Shown here: one piece after another, positions 22,401 through 33,900 of the stretch | Layout of the letters: every line of letters starts with the position of its first letter | How positions within the stretch are numbered: the stretch's first letter is position 1 | Origin: Rhabditophanes sp. KR3021 | Taxonomy: Eukaryota > Nematoda > Chromadorea > Rhabditida > Alloionematidae | Direction of reading: 5' to 3' | Assembly (NCBI GenBank): GCA_963281155.1 | Contig: CAUJLY010000005.1 | Location: 806,001 to 870,000 of the forward strand | Length of the DNA stretch: 64,000 bases | Program-made: the position numbers and the translations under genes | The notes under the pieces: generated by a model | Told to the model about the DNA's origin: nothing | Database searches by the model: none | What the model saw: the letters and a program-made list of their open reading frames with translations, nothing else

Positions 22401-23031
22401 ATGTCAGATGTAGATTACAGTGCCATTCCTAGCACTAGTAAATATGTACCTCCATTGTATAGTCGGTATACATCTGATTCACTCTCAATTAGTTCTAAAC
22501 ATAATGGATGCGAGGATGGTTCAGAGTCTTCTTCAATTTCTTCACTTGCTTCTTGTCATGAATCGTTTCAAGTAGATGTTAAACAAAACGATGACCAGAC
22601 TCATTTATTATTAGCTGCCAAAAAATCTTTCACCTCATACGGAACAAGTCCTGGGTCACTAGAAAAAGACCTCAAGCCAAGTCCACTCATTGAAGCCAAA
22701 AAGATCTCTACTGTTCCTAAATTGGCTCCTACAAACAAATTCGGTCCAAAGGCGCAGCAAAAGATGGTATTAACAAGTCGAATGCCAGACAGACCATCCT
22801 TGCCTTATGGTCACAGACCCACAAAAAGCTTGATCCTAACTGCTATCCAAACTCTAATCATAATTTTTTTAATTTTATTTATTCTAAAATCCTATTTATT
22901 TAAAATCTTTACAGCAAATAGCGACACCGACATCCAAAAAAAGCTTGAACAAGATGAGGCTGAAGTGAGGGAATTTTTTCGCAACAATGGTGGCAACGTA
23001 GAAGAACACTCATTTAAAAAGAAATTTTTCA
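22401..23031 (+). CDS. Single-pass membrane protein, first exon only
   Basis: An open exon of 210 codons starts with ATG directly after ATTACCAG, consistent with trans-splicing right at the start codon. The N-terminal 140 residues are Ser-rich and polar, without a signal peptide. A strong transmembrane helix follows a basic segment at about residues 143-166 (ILTAIQTLIIIFLILFILKS), giving a type II (N-in) topology. A charged stretch (KKLEQDEAEVREFFRNNG) leads to a good donor, A|GTAAGT, at 23032. I could not find the next exon in the following 3 kb, so the gene is either continued by exons I cannot recognise, interrupted, or short with read-through to a stop at 23094. Family unknown. Confidence 0.6.
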
Positions 23032-26000
23032 GTAAGTATTTATTTATAATTAGTCCACAAAACTTTCAAACCAATTTAAAAGAATATTTCCGGTAATGCA
23101 CTTTAATGAACTACTCAGTTTGAGGTTTTTAATTATGTATGATAATTGCATTACTTCAACAAATAACATCTTCAGATTTAGTTTATCTAGAAAAATGTTG
23201 GATAAATATTTTTTGTCCTTTTCCAGGACTATGTACTTGTACGACTTTTGTTGCCTTATATCTTCTCATTTACAATTAATAGGCCATTGGAGATATGATG
23301 GCCTTTTGTTCATTTAGATATTTTACAAGGGTCAGGATCATTTTTCATGGTGATTTAGATGTACATGAAATTGAATATTTAAATACTTTTTAATGGGCTA
23401 GGATATTTTGTTTTGTTTATTTATGGAAATGAGGATGCTTGGGTGTTGTTTTATTTGATAAAAACGATAGTAATCTCCATTATTAAAACCAATTATTGCC
23501 ACAGAAGCGAGGTGTTTTTTTGGAGGATATGACTTAACCTATACACGCCATTAGAAATATTTGTTGTTATGTCTCGCACAACATTTTATTATTAAGTATT
23601 TTACTATTATTATTATATTATGATAAGCTGTATATCTAAAACAAATTTATACTCCCTACAGGATGATGTACATTTATACGGCTCACTTTTACTACACTTT
23701 TTGTTGCCTCAACAAATTTACTATCTAAAACCGTTGCCATCATGAGCTACTAAAAACTTTTAGCATTCTTAAAAAGGCCTTAAAATATCATGTTCAAAAG
23801 TGTATAATATGCAGATGTAGATTTTTTGACTATGATAATAAAGACTCATTCTTTCTAATCTTTGCGTTTAGGGGTTCTGATTTATTAACTTGATAAAGGG
23901 AATTTGTATTCATGGATCCCTTTAAAATTACTAGTTGCCTTTCCCAATGCATTACACACCTATACAAAGTTAATTGAACCATGCAACTTATTTATGTCAC
24001 ATATCCAATATTCCTAAGCAAAATTAAAAGTATCACCCAATGTTACACACCCTCCAAGCCAATTTGGCTTTTAATTAATCAACCTACCCCTAAGAATACC
24101 AATTACATAAATTGCCGCCCAATGGGTAAAAACTTTCTTGCCCTAATTCTTAATATGCTTTGCATTTGCTACATAAGTTTGAATACATCAGACAAGCTAT
24201 TTTAATTTGCTACTTTTTGTACAAAAAGGTTGTGGATGGACAGACCTTTGTAGTTAATTGGTTCAGACGTGTTAATTACTTAAATGTCTATGTAGTGATG
24301 TGCCTTTTTGCATTTTAAAATTGTGAAATCAATTTGAAATATTGGCATGGATAAAGGCATTATTATCATTTTTTATTATCAAGACATCTTTGAAAGTCAG
24401 TCCAAACCTTAAAATCCCACGAGTAATCTTCACAACTCGCATCAAGAACTATTAGTCACTCTATCAACTTGACATTCTTTTTAGTATCATATTAATCTGT
24501 GCCTACACCCATACCATAAATTGTCTTTGTTTGGCTATTGGTTATGTTGCAAGATGTTAAAGGATTCTCTCTAGAAACAATAGGCATCTTTTTTGGAGAT
24601 GATATTATGTATATGGTATGTTTTGGTGGTTGTAGAACATCGCCATCTTAGAAATAGAATCTCCCTTTTATTACATCACTTAGACTTGATTTTTGTCCCC
24701 AATTAGAAACATCCCCTTACTCATTAAACATCATCAAAAGTTGAAGGACCTATTTAAATGTTCTAGTTCAAAGCCATTAATTTAAAAATTCAAGAACCCC
24801 TTTTGCTTTATCAACTCAAGCCCATATTTTATTAGCTATATGTGTATTGAATTTAATCTCCAAATTAGATTACACCTTTCTCAAGTGCGTACTTCAATTA
24901 TCTAGCCAAGTAGGGCATAATCTATTATACCCGCAACAGGGAAACTTTTTTGTTATCAAATCATTATAAGGATATATAAATTTATTTGAACGATTTTAAA
25001 TTTCTTCCCTAAAAAGATTAAACACACTTCTTCTTACCCACCATACTCAGCAAATTCCCTGATGAAACTTTTTAAGCTAACTTTTGAAAAAGTAAATTAA
25101 GATAAAATAAGAACCTTAAATGGTAGTAGTAGCAGTGGTATAATATTAAACATATATATCCGTTTATAAACTCATTTATTAAGGACAAGCTGTTTATATT
25201 AAAGCTATAACTAACTATTAAGTTGCTATCAAATTTATTTTTGTGAATGGGTGCGTGTAGTAGTGAGTACATTTAAATTTAAAGTTGTAGTAAATAAAAA
25301 ATGTGGAAGATACTTATTGTGACAAATGTACAGTGTCTTAAGGATAAACGTACGATTGATTATGATTAATGAGGTTCTTTGATTTTAGCCGAACTTTTGT
25401 TACCTTTATGTTGATGTACTGTGATGGCACGTTTGCCAATAATAATTCGGTGTATATTTATATTTATGTTTCTTGAATTAAAATCACCTTTATCTTCCTG
25501 TCAAAGTCTTTGGCTACGAAAGCCGTAGGATTATTTTTGATGGTGCAAACAACATCCTGTTATGGCGTAAAAAGTCCAATAGTTTGGGATTACACACTAA
25601 TAAAGATTTGTAATATTAGTGCTGTTTTAATAAATCAAAACAATTACTGATGCACTGTCTAATATTATTTATAGCTTTTTAGTACATATTTTTTGTTGTG
25701 CACACATTTTTAGTAGTACCTTCGAAACGTGCACAAAATAGAATATTTTAATATAATGCAGGTTGCTTTGAGTAGATGACGCAAAGATGTTTTGGATTAT
25801 TTATTTAATCAAAAAGAGAAATTAAAATGAGTATATTTATGTACATTCATTGGAATTTTTGTTGTGAGACCTTCTCATCCCATAAAATTTGTTATCCCGA
25901 AAACTAAATATGTGTCCGTAATTAACCTCAACAATGCAAAGTATTATATTTATTCAAAAATGTGCCCATTAAATAATACCACCATTACACATCGATTGAG

Positions 26001-26227
26001 CGACAACTAATCAAAATATAGTTGAAGTGAGTTGATAAAGCTTCAGGCTTATCAAATAATTTGATGGACATTCATCTTCGTTGTTCGTAGGAAGAAGATG
26101 TTTCGACGTTAAACACATATTCTCTTAACCGCACCTTTTGTCTTTACTAACAATATTTATATCTTGTAACATTGTTATAGAATTTCCGAATTACTAAAGA
26201 GGTACAGATTCTTCTATATTATGTACA
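23032..26227. other. 3.2-kb stretch without recognisable exons
   Basis: Presumed intron and/or intergenic DNA downstream of the membrane-protein exon. It contains loosely similar segments such as ACTTTTGTTGCCT near 23236 and 23693, but no exon with a recognisable protein motif on either strand. Confidence 0.5.
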
Positions 26228-28037
26228 ATGCCACCTCTAATTAATTACCAACTTGTACTGGTCCTGATTGTTTCAGTTACCATAACGGTAACCTCCAATC
26301 AACCTATCCATCACTCCAGACAAGCTTATTCTACACTAGATAATCCTAATACATATCAGGGGCTGGTTGCATATAGCGGGAAGAGTAATGTAATTGACTC
26401 GATTAAAGCTTCCAGACAGCATTATGGTAATTAAAATTAAAACACTATTTTGATCATTTTTAAGATTAAGAGGATTAATAATTAATTTTAGGTACAGCGG
26501 CAAATAAATTCGAATGTTATTCATGCATGTCAACGAATTATCAAGATTCGTGGGAATTATTGGAATCTATTTATGTGGTGCCCAAGACTTTTACCAATAG
26601 ATGCAATGATCCAGACCTGCAAAACCAAGAAAGAGGAGGTAAGGAGATAAAAAATTGGGTGGTGTTTCATATACAAAGGGAGTATTGCAAGGCACAAGTG
26701 GGGTAATATTTGATTGTGATGGAAGGTGATGTTTATGACATTTGCTTTTCTATTACATAAGAGGGGGAATTCATAATTATATAATAAAATGGGTGGAATA
26801 TATGTACATATATAAAAAACCTGTATATGAAATAAAATTTAATTCATTTTCCAGGTTTTTTATCACTTAGTATCATCAATTCCGGTAAAGTCTTAATACT
26901 TTTATTATTCTTTTTTTATTTTCTTCAACTCCATTTTTATGGTCATCATTCCAAAAAACGGAGGATATAGTATTTGATTCCTCTAAATTAGCTTTGTTTT
27001 TTGCAGCATACTTATTGGAAGCGTTTGCATGAGACACTCTTTTAGTTGGAACAATTTTCAAACTCTCTTGCTGCTCTGGTTTCAAAACACCACCTTCTTT
27101 CAACAACTTTTCGGATTGACGACCAGAAGCAAAATTAGTTTGTCTAGAATTGTATTGTTTCTCAATTTGCTCCATTGTCATTTTTTCTTTTTTCGACGAC
27201 CACCCATACATATTACAGCATCTTAATTTGGGCAAATATCTGTTTTAATAATTTTTATTTAAAATAATAATCAAACTTTCCTTAAGTAAGCTTGACGGGT
27301 ACAGTGTTTACTAACCCCATGGTTTGACCAGGCAATATGTAATATTAAAATTGTGTGGCAGTTCTGTTGTTTTAGTAAAAACATTCATAATAGTTAAATC
27401 ACTATAAATACAATTTTTCGTTTCTTTTCATTTTTATATTTAGCAACAAAATTTCAATAATCATGAGTTAAAAATCTATTAAGTAACAGGGTTTTCGATT
27501 TCCCAAAAATTTCAAAGTCATAACTGATACTGGTGATACCAGTGAATCGGAAAGCATGATTAATTATCACTTTGTTCTAATCAGAATATCATTGAATAAT
27601 TACTGATAATTTTAGGCCGCAACCCAATGCCAACGACGACTTGTAGTAGTTTTTGTGTTACTTTGATTGAAAGTAATTTTGAAGGAGGTAGGCAAGACAT
27701 TTCTTTATTTTTATTACCTGAACGTTTAGGTGTTTTCATCAGCCACAAATATATAAGAGGATGCGCAGAAAGAATAGTACTATCAGGCTTCAATCAAACA
27801 TCCATCCGAACCCATCGTTTCAACTCCATGGATACGTGTCGAACTTTACCCCGTGCCCTAATATTTAACCAGCCTAAAGGCCTGGATACACCTGTATATG
27901 GAGATGTACGCGTCTGTTCGTGTTTTGGAGACGGCTGCAACGGTGGCAGTAACTCCTCACCAACTTTCAAAAAGATGCCTTCAATGAATATTGTTTCATT
28001 TATCTTAATTTTATCGATATTTGTGTTAAATATATGA
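26228..28037 (+). CDS. GPI-type Ly6/uPAR domain protein (quiver-like)
   Basis: Small cell-surface three-finger protein. A signal peptide (MPPLINYQLVLVLIVSVTITV) is in exon 1 (26228-26426). Exon 2 (26492-26638) carries FECYSC and TNRCNDPDL. Exon 3 starts at 27616 (TTTCSSFCVTLIES) and continues to IRGCAERIV, MDTCRTL, VRVCSCFGDGCNGG and a hydrophobic C-terminus (NIVSFILILSIFVLNI) suitable for GPI attachment. The spacing of cysteines and the final CNG match Ly6/uPAR proteins such as insect quiver/sleepless, which modulate channels and receptors. A 42-nt in-frame piece (27688-27729, GTAGGC to TTTAG) is probably an extra intron, since removing it restores EGGVFISHKYIRGC. The large second intron hosts an antisense gene. 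Confidence 0.85.
26876..27320 (-). CDS. Small basic protein nested in a Ly6-gene intron
   Basis: Lies antisense within intron 26639-27615. The main exon (27239-26876) is open for 120 codons: KLRCCNMYGWSSKKEKMTM, EQIEKQYNSRQTNFASGRQ, NKYAAKNKANLEES, SSVFWNDDHKNG, stop at 26876. It can start at the internal ATG (MYGW). Alternatively a tiny first exon ATGGG at 27320, joined through a 76-nt intron (GTTAGT to AACAG), gives MGYLPKLRCC. That N-terminus, Gly2 plus CC at 9-10, would suit membrane attachment by acylation, which is inference. Codon use and charge pattern look coding. I do not recognise the family. Confidence 0.5.
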
Positions 28038-29204
28038 AATATAGATGATTTGCCTAGTCTCTGTCTGTTTGTACATAAACAAAATTAACTGATCATTGTT
28101 ATTGTAAAAATCTAAATAAATTGCATATTATTAATCTTACATTAAATTAGTTATGTACTGATTTTGTTGATAGTTGCTAAAGTAATAACTAATGGTTATC
28201 AAAAGACTATATAGCTTGTGTTTAATATAAACTTCAAAATCAAGAAACTCTTTTTTAATTAATACTTCTGCCTAAGTTATATTGAAGATATTTGATTAAA
28301 CTTTTAAATATTTTTACATGATTTGCAAACTATATTAAAATACATGTATTTAATATCTCTCCACAATAGTGTAAAAATTCATTTTTGTTTGTAAACAATA
28401 TTTTTTGATCTAAAGTTATTTAGGACTCTAAAATATAAATATCTTTTGAAAGTATGTGGTACGACTTATAAACGAAAAAGTTTGATTAACTACAATTTGC
28501 ATAAATCTAATCATATATCAATGCTATCTGCATACACCTAATCGTACATCAAACGCCATTAATTATAATTTCATTTTAAAATCCATGTTAAGCAAAAAAT
28601 GATCAACCGCCTTTTTATAAAAATCTCATTGCGAAATACGTCATACATGTTTGGGATGGCACCGTAACGAAAATCCCGCAGCGGAGGTGACAGATATTTT
28701 TAGTATGTAATTCTTTCCTTATTATTTTAATTTATATATAGATATAAGCTAAACCGAAATAAAAAACTCCTAGACTTGGGCTAGCAAAAGATGAATGGTA
28801 ACTTTCTAATTCAGCATTTGTAAACATAGAACAATCAAAGGAACTCCATGTTATTAGAAAATGAATACCTTTATAATTTTTTTATCAGCCCAATACGCTG
28901 CAACACTCATATTTAGCTTGTTCATTTTTAAAAATTGTGATAAATAAAGATTTTAAAATTAAATTGCCTTAGTCATGAGGGTTTAGAAAGTCCTTCCTTT
29001 TTATTAAAATATCAACTTTGTGCCATACATTTTTTAATTGCATATATTTAGTTTGACGATGTAATTTGTTCTTACCATAAGATGCGGGACTTTTACTTTT
29101 TTTATTTAACATTAAATCTTTTAATTGAACATTAAAAAGTGCACTTTGAAATTATATGCTAATTGCTGTTTGTCTCGTCATTATTAAAGTGGAGATTGAA
29201 GTAT
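28038..29204. other. Intergenic
   Basis: AT-rich spacer between the 3' ends of the Ly6 gene and the Srt receptor; AATAAA at about 28115 probably serves the Ly6 gene. Nothing else seen. Confidence 0.55.
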
Positions 29205-30224
29205 TCACTTGTTAGTTGTAACCAATGGAACTACTTGAATCGTATTGAAATCTTTGCATTTCAAAATATTAGTTTTAATTGTACGTCTAAGTGATTCATT
29301 AAATAGCAATAACACTACGCTAGTTGAACCATGCGTACTCAACCAAAAGATATATGCCGTTGGAATGTAACCTGGTCCAGCTTGATAATAATAAACAATT
29401 ACAAACATTAAATTTGTAGTTTCAGATACAATTGATATAATTAGAATTTGCAGTGTAAGCTTAATTTTAATCGTATTAGCTATTGAAGATTGAAGTTTCA
29501 TAAGTTTCTTCCAGTGTAATATTAAATAAATGAGGTATAAAAAGGCGGAAATAAAAACGTATGATGTGGATTGTATTTGATGATAAATGTTAAATGCAGG
29601 TTTATGGGGTTTCAATGGCATACCAGAATATACATCAAATGCCCATGTTAGAGCTGGAGGACAAAATGTCATTGTTCGAGTAAAGATTCCTAATGCAAAT
29701 CCGTAAATTACAATCAAACCCATCCAAAGATAAGTTCTTGATCCTTTAAACAATAACGAGGCAAATTGAGCATTTCCATATTCAAGTAATCTAATAACTA
29801 CCAGCAAAATTGTTGCAGCTGATACGCATGAAAACAAAGAAAAGAAAATTGTTCCACAAATGATATTTAAAACAGGACTCATGCATGCAACTATACCGTG
29901 ATATGTTAAATATCCACCTATTGGACCTAGAAGAGTTAAACATATCAAATCCATAGAAGCAATGAAAGACATCACTTTAAAACAACTAAATTGATAATGA
30001 TCATGGTGAAACATTGCCAACAAACATGGAATACAACAAATTATGTAAAATAAACCAACTAAACAATACAAAATTCCAATAGGTTTGTTTGCAAAGTATT
30101 CTGATAACAGTATCATCTCCCTTTCACTAAACATTGAACAATTAAACGTCGTTCGGGTGGATATAAACTGAAAAGCAGTATAACGCTTTTGCATTTCTTG
30201 AATTTCTTGTATTGATATATCCAT
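29205..30224 (-). CDS. Serpentine receptor, class T (Srt)
   Basis: Complete single-exon ORF of 339 codons with seven hydrophobic helices. Nematode-specific Srt signatures are visible: an early helix IGILYCLVGLFYIICCIP, then FSCFKVMSFIASMDL, a GGYLTYHG turn, the TM3 end VIRLLEYGNAQFASLLFKGS, and LTWAFDVYSGMPLKPHKP before TM5. The C-terminal tail reads LLFNESLRRTIKTNIL. The members of this family are putative chemoreceptors on sensory cilia. Being intronless is unusual for the family and may reflect retrocopying or intron loss. An 11-base TTTCGACGTTA motif lies about 100 bp upstream of the start. Ligand unknown. Confidence 0.88.
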   Translation of the reverse strand: MDISIQEIQEMQKRYTAFQFISTRTTFNCSMFSEREMILLSEYFANKPIGILYCLVGLFYIICCIPCLLAMFHHDHYQFSCFKVMSFIASMDLICLTLLGPIGGYLTYHGIVACMSPVLNIICGTIFFSLFSCVSAATILLVVIRLLEYGNAQFASLLFKGSRTYLWMGLIVIYGFALGIFTRTMTFCPPALTWAFDVYSGMPLKPHKPAFNIYHQIQSTSYVFISAFLYLIYLILHWKKLMKLQSSIANTIKIKLTLQILIISIVSETTNLMFVIVYYYQAGPGYIPTAYIFWLSTHGSTSVVLLLFNESLRRTIKTNILKCKDFNTIQVVPLVTTNK

Positions 30225-30957
30225 GAATAAATGTTTTAAAATTTATGGAATTTAAGAATTATTTAGTAGGAAATATAAAAAGTAGTTAATTATGAATTTA
30301 GTATTAGTTGAAAAAGCTTAATTTTTCGACGTTAACGAAACATTTAATATGATCAATTAATACTAATGAAATATACTTATACGTCAATATTTAGTACCAT
30401 TTCTAAGTAGTCCAAGTCCATAGATTCAATGAATTCATTATTCTGGTGTTTATTTAATTAACATGATATTTTTAATCTGGCTCCCTAAAACAATATTTTT
30501 TCTATGAATGGTAATACATTATATGCCATTCTGGGATATACAACTACATACATATCTATCAGGGTCTCTCTTTTTACAAAATCTATGATAATAAAAAAAT
30601 TTAAAAATTATAAATGATACTGATATCATTTAAATGATCAGTTTAGGTTAATGATAGTGAATACATTCAAACACGATAAAATTGGAATGACATGACCATG
30701 AATTCAAGAATCGGAACTTTGGTAAGTTTAAATGATGGAATTCCAAATTAAATATACCAATTAAGGTCCACACTAATCAATTGTCTTGAGCAATTATGAC
30801 ATCAATTAGTTCTGTCATAATCATAGAATAAACTTTTTTGTATTAACTGTGTATTTTTATTTTTTATTAAACCATTTTATATATTAATCCAAAAGAGAAA
30901 CAAATTATTATATCTTATTACTTAATACAAGTTGTTTTAAATTTGATGATGAGAAAT
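30225..30957. other. Intergenic
   Basis: Contains the upstream region of the Srt gene and the 3' flank of the warthog gene. The TTTCGACGTTA motif is at 30324-30334. No genes seen. Confidence 0.55.
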
Positions 30958-33900
30958 TTAAAAAGCAAAAACTTCCTTTGGCATGACCAGATTCATGATT
31001 TCGATGAGAAGAGTAATGCCGGTGGGAAGATCGACTTTGTCGTTGGTTGACGTTTTGAATAGATTAGGAATGAAGTCAGCTATGTATTTTACTGATTTGT
31101 AGAAGGAATTGTGCATGGCTGTGTTGTGGATTACGTTTTCACAAGAAGCTAAAATTCCTTCAACAACAATATCTCCTGAAGAAAAATTAAGTATTAATTA
31201 GTATTGATGTATTGAATGCTTTATATATTTTTAGTAATTACGTTAAATTGTGTATATTGTCCACAAGGATGAAAAAAGAATGTCTGCTCATGTACGCTTT
31301 TATAACAGAGCTGTTAAATTAAATTTTTTCTTTGATAAGAAGCAAAAGACTATTTACAAAGTCTTTGTGTTGGCTAGGAAATCATTGTTTTAAAGATGAC
31401 TTATGCTTCAAAGAAACATGCTGTCAATGTTGAGGCCATTCTTACCGACTACTTTGGCGATGCAACAACAAATAGTGATTTTGGGAAACCATCTTATCAA
31501 ATAGTATCTAATGCTCCTAAAAAGAACGATGTCGTTAAGCTGCTATTTTAAGACATTTTAGACGCTGGTAAACTGTTCTTTTTAAGTCCAAAGACTAAAA
31601 AGGAAACTATTTATTTGATACATTCTAATTTCCTCCCTTTTCATCTAATAAATTCATTGATTATTTTAAGTTTTTTTACCTGTTCCAGTCATTGGGGCGT
31701 AGATTCCCTTCTCTTCAATTGTTTCAACTGAAACAACTTGTCTTTTGACGAAATGTTGATTATCTTCAGTAAGCGCATACAAACAATCTCCCTGATTGAC
31801 ATCCTTAGCAAAGACAGCATTTGTTCCGATACTCTCTACACTAACATAATTGTTTCTCTTGGCATCACTAGTACACTCAGTCTTGTAAATGAAATGAAGG
31901 CCAGTAATTTTCAATTCCTTGCCATCATCGAGACTGATCTTGATGAATTCAGCAACTTGATCGGCGTCTTTGTGCAACCAAGAAGTGACTTGGGAATATA
32001 CGATATCACTTCCATTTCTGGACAAAACCCAGTCTTTGTTAACTTCTAATTCGGATACTGGCTTGATTCTTCCATCGATAGTTTGGACCATTGTGTCAGC
32101 TGTAAAAGGAATGAAAATTAGTCAATTCATCATTAAAAGGATGTTTACTCTACAAGTAGATGGCTCTACTTTTAGATTATATTTTTCGTTTTTTAAGAAA
32201 TGTTTGCTTTTAATTATTATAATTACGAGGTTAACAGTCAAATTTATAGGATATAGTGTACACATTTAGAGATGCTTTGTATCGACTTTGCTAGGTAAGT
32301 CACTATGATTTCAAAATCTGCTTATAACATATCTTTAAGATGTTTTACTATTTCGTTCTTATGTTAACGAGTCTAATGCGTGTTATTATTACTAATCTAG
32401 GTTAAACAAGATCTCAATGATGCCAATTCTAAGATAAACGTAATTAAAGTCAATGTTGGTTAAAGGAATTAGGAAAGAATTAGAATACACCATGACTGAA
32501 TATTTTGGTGACATGGAAAGTGCTCATCTGAAGATGTCTACATGTTATCCCCTGAAAATGCCCAAAAAAGCGGTAACTTATCATTCAAAGGATGTTTGAT
32601 TGAAAAGAAGAGATCTTTATTTGTGTGTAACGATACTTTTCGTTTTTTAATAAATTTTTCCTCTCGTTTTTAATAAAACACTTGCCAGTGAAACAATAGA
32701 AGCCTCCACAACATCCGGCGCCTCCCGAGGCTGCTCCGTAATATTGTGTTTGTGGAGCGACTGGATAGTAACTTGGTTGAGCTGGTTGTTGAACGTAAGA
32801 AGTTTCATGGATGACAGGTTGAACGTATGTGTTTTGAGCAGGTGGGGAAATGTAATTGTTGGTGGCTGGAGCGATGTAAGTGTCTCCTTTGGGTACATTT
32901 ACTTGAGTTGGGACTTCTTGGTAAGTCTTTTCTGGAACATACGCATCTTTAGTTTGGTATAATTCTCCTGATTTTGAGCCTTGACTGACAGCGGGTTGTT
33001 GTTGAGTTTGGACAGGGATGTTGCTACTTTCTGAATGATATTCATTATTCAATGGGACATTCTTGGCTTCTTGGCCATTATTAAATGGAATGTTCTTGGC
33101 CTCTTGGTGATATTCCTGGGCAGGTTGGTGTACATTAGGTTGATTGCTATGAGTATTTGAATTGTAGTTAGATTGAACATCTTTTTCATTTGATTGATAA
33201 TTGTTGTTAGGAACAATGTTGGACATGTCTGGAGAAGGTGCAATTGCTTCACCGTATGATTGAATAGGAGCTTGAAAGGCAAAGTGGTTTGGAAGGTGTT
33301 TGTGGTCTTTGATGGAGTTTACCTTTCCACTGAATCTGGTATTTAATTCTTCCATCACTGATGGTTCAACTTTGACAGACATCTCTTCGGGCAATGGAAG
33401 GCAAGGCATACGTCTAATTGTGACATCAAAGTAGATGTTTCCATTTTCAGCGGTGTGTTTGACGACATCCTTGATGTAGTCGAAAGCGTATTGTCTCTTG
33501 CTAGCGAAGATCTCACCTCCAATGACGATTTGTCCAAGATTAACAACGGCTGTTCCACGGTCTTCGGAATCTTTCAAAATTGAATACTTACAACATTGAA
33601 CGCCTAATGGGAGGGTTGAGTAGTTTGAGGATGGAGCAATTCCTGAAATGCATGTTTTATTATTACTTCAATTTAAATGTGCTATTATATTTTAAGTTTA
33701 GTTTTGGCTCCAATCAAGCGAAGGATGCAAACGAAGATTGTTCTTTTGTCTGATTATTGGCCTAAGAGTTTGTCATAACAACTTTACCAAAGCTTTATTA
33801 AAGAAAGAAATTCTTCCGTAGAGTAACAGCCAACTTTAACAAAAGAATGCATTACCGCAAATCAAACTTAAAAATCATCGTTGAAATAATGTTTTTTTGA

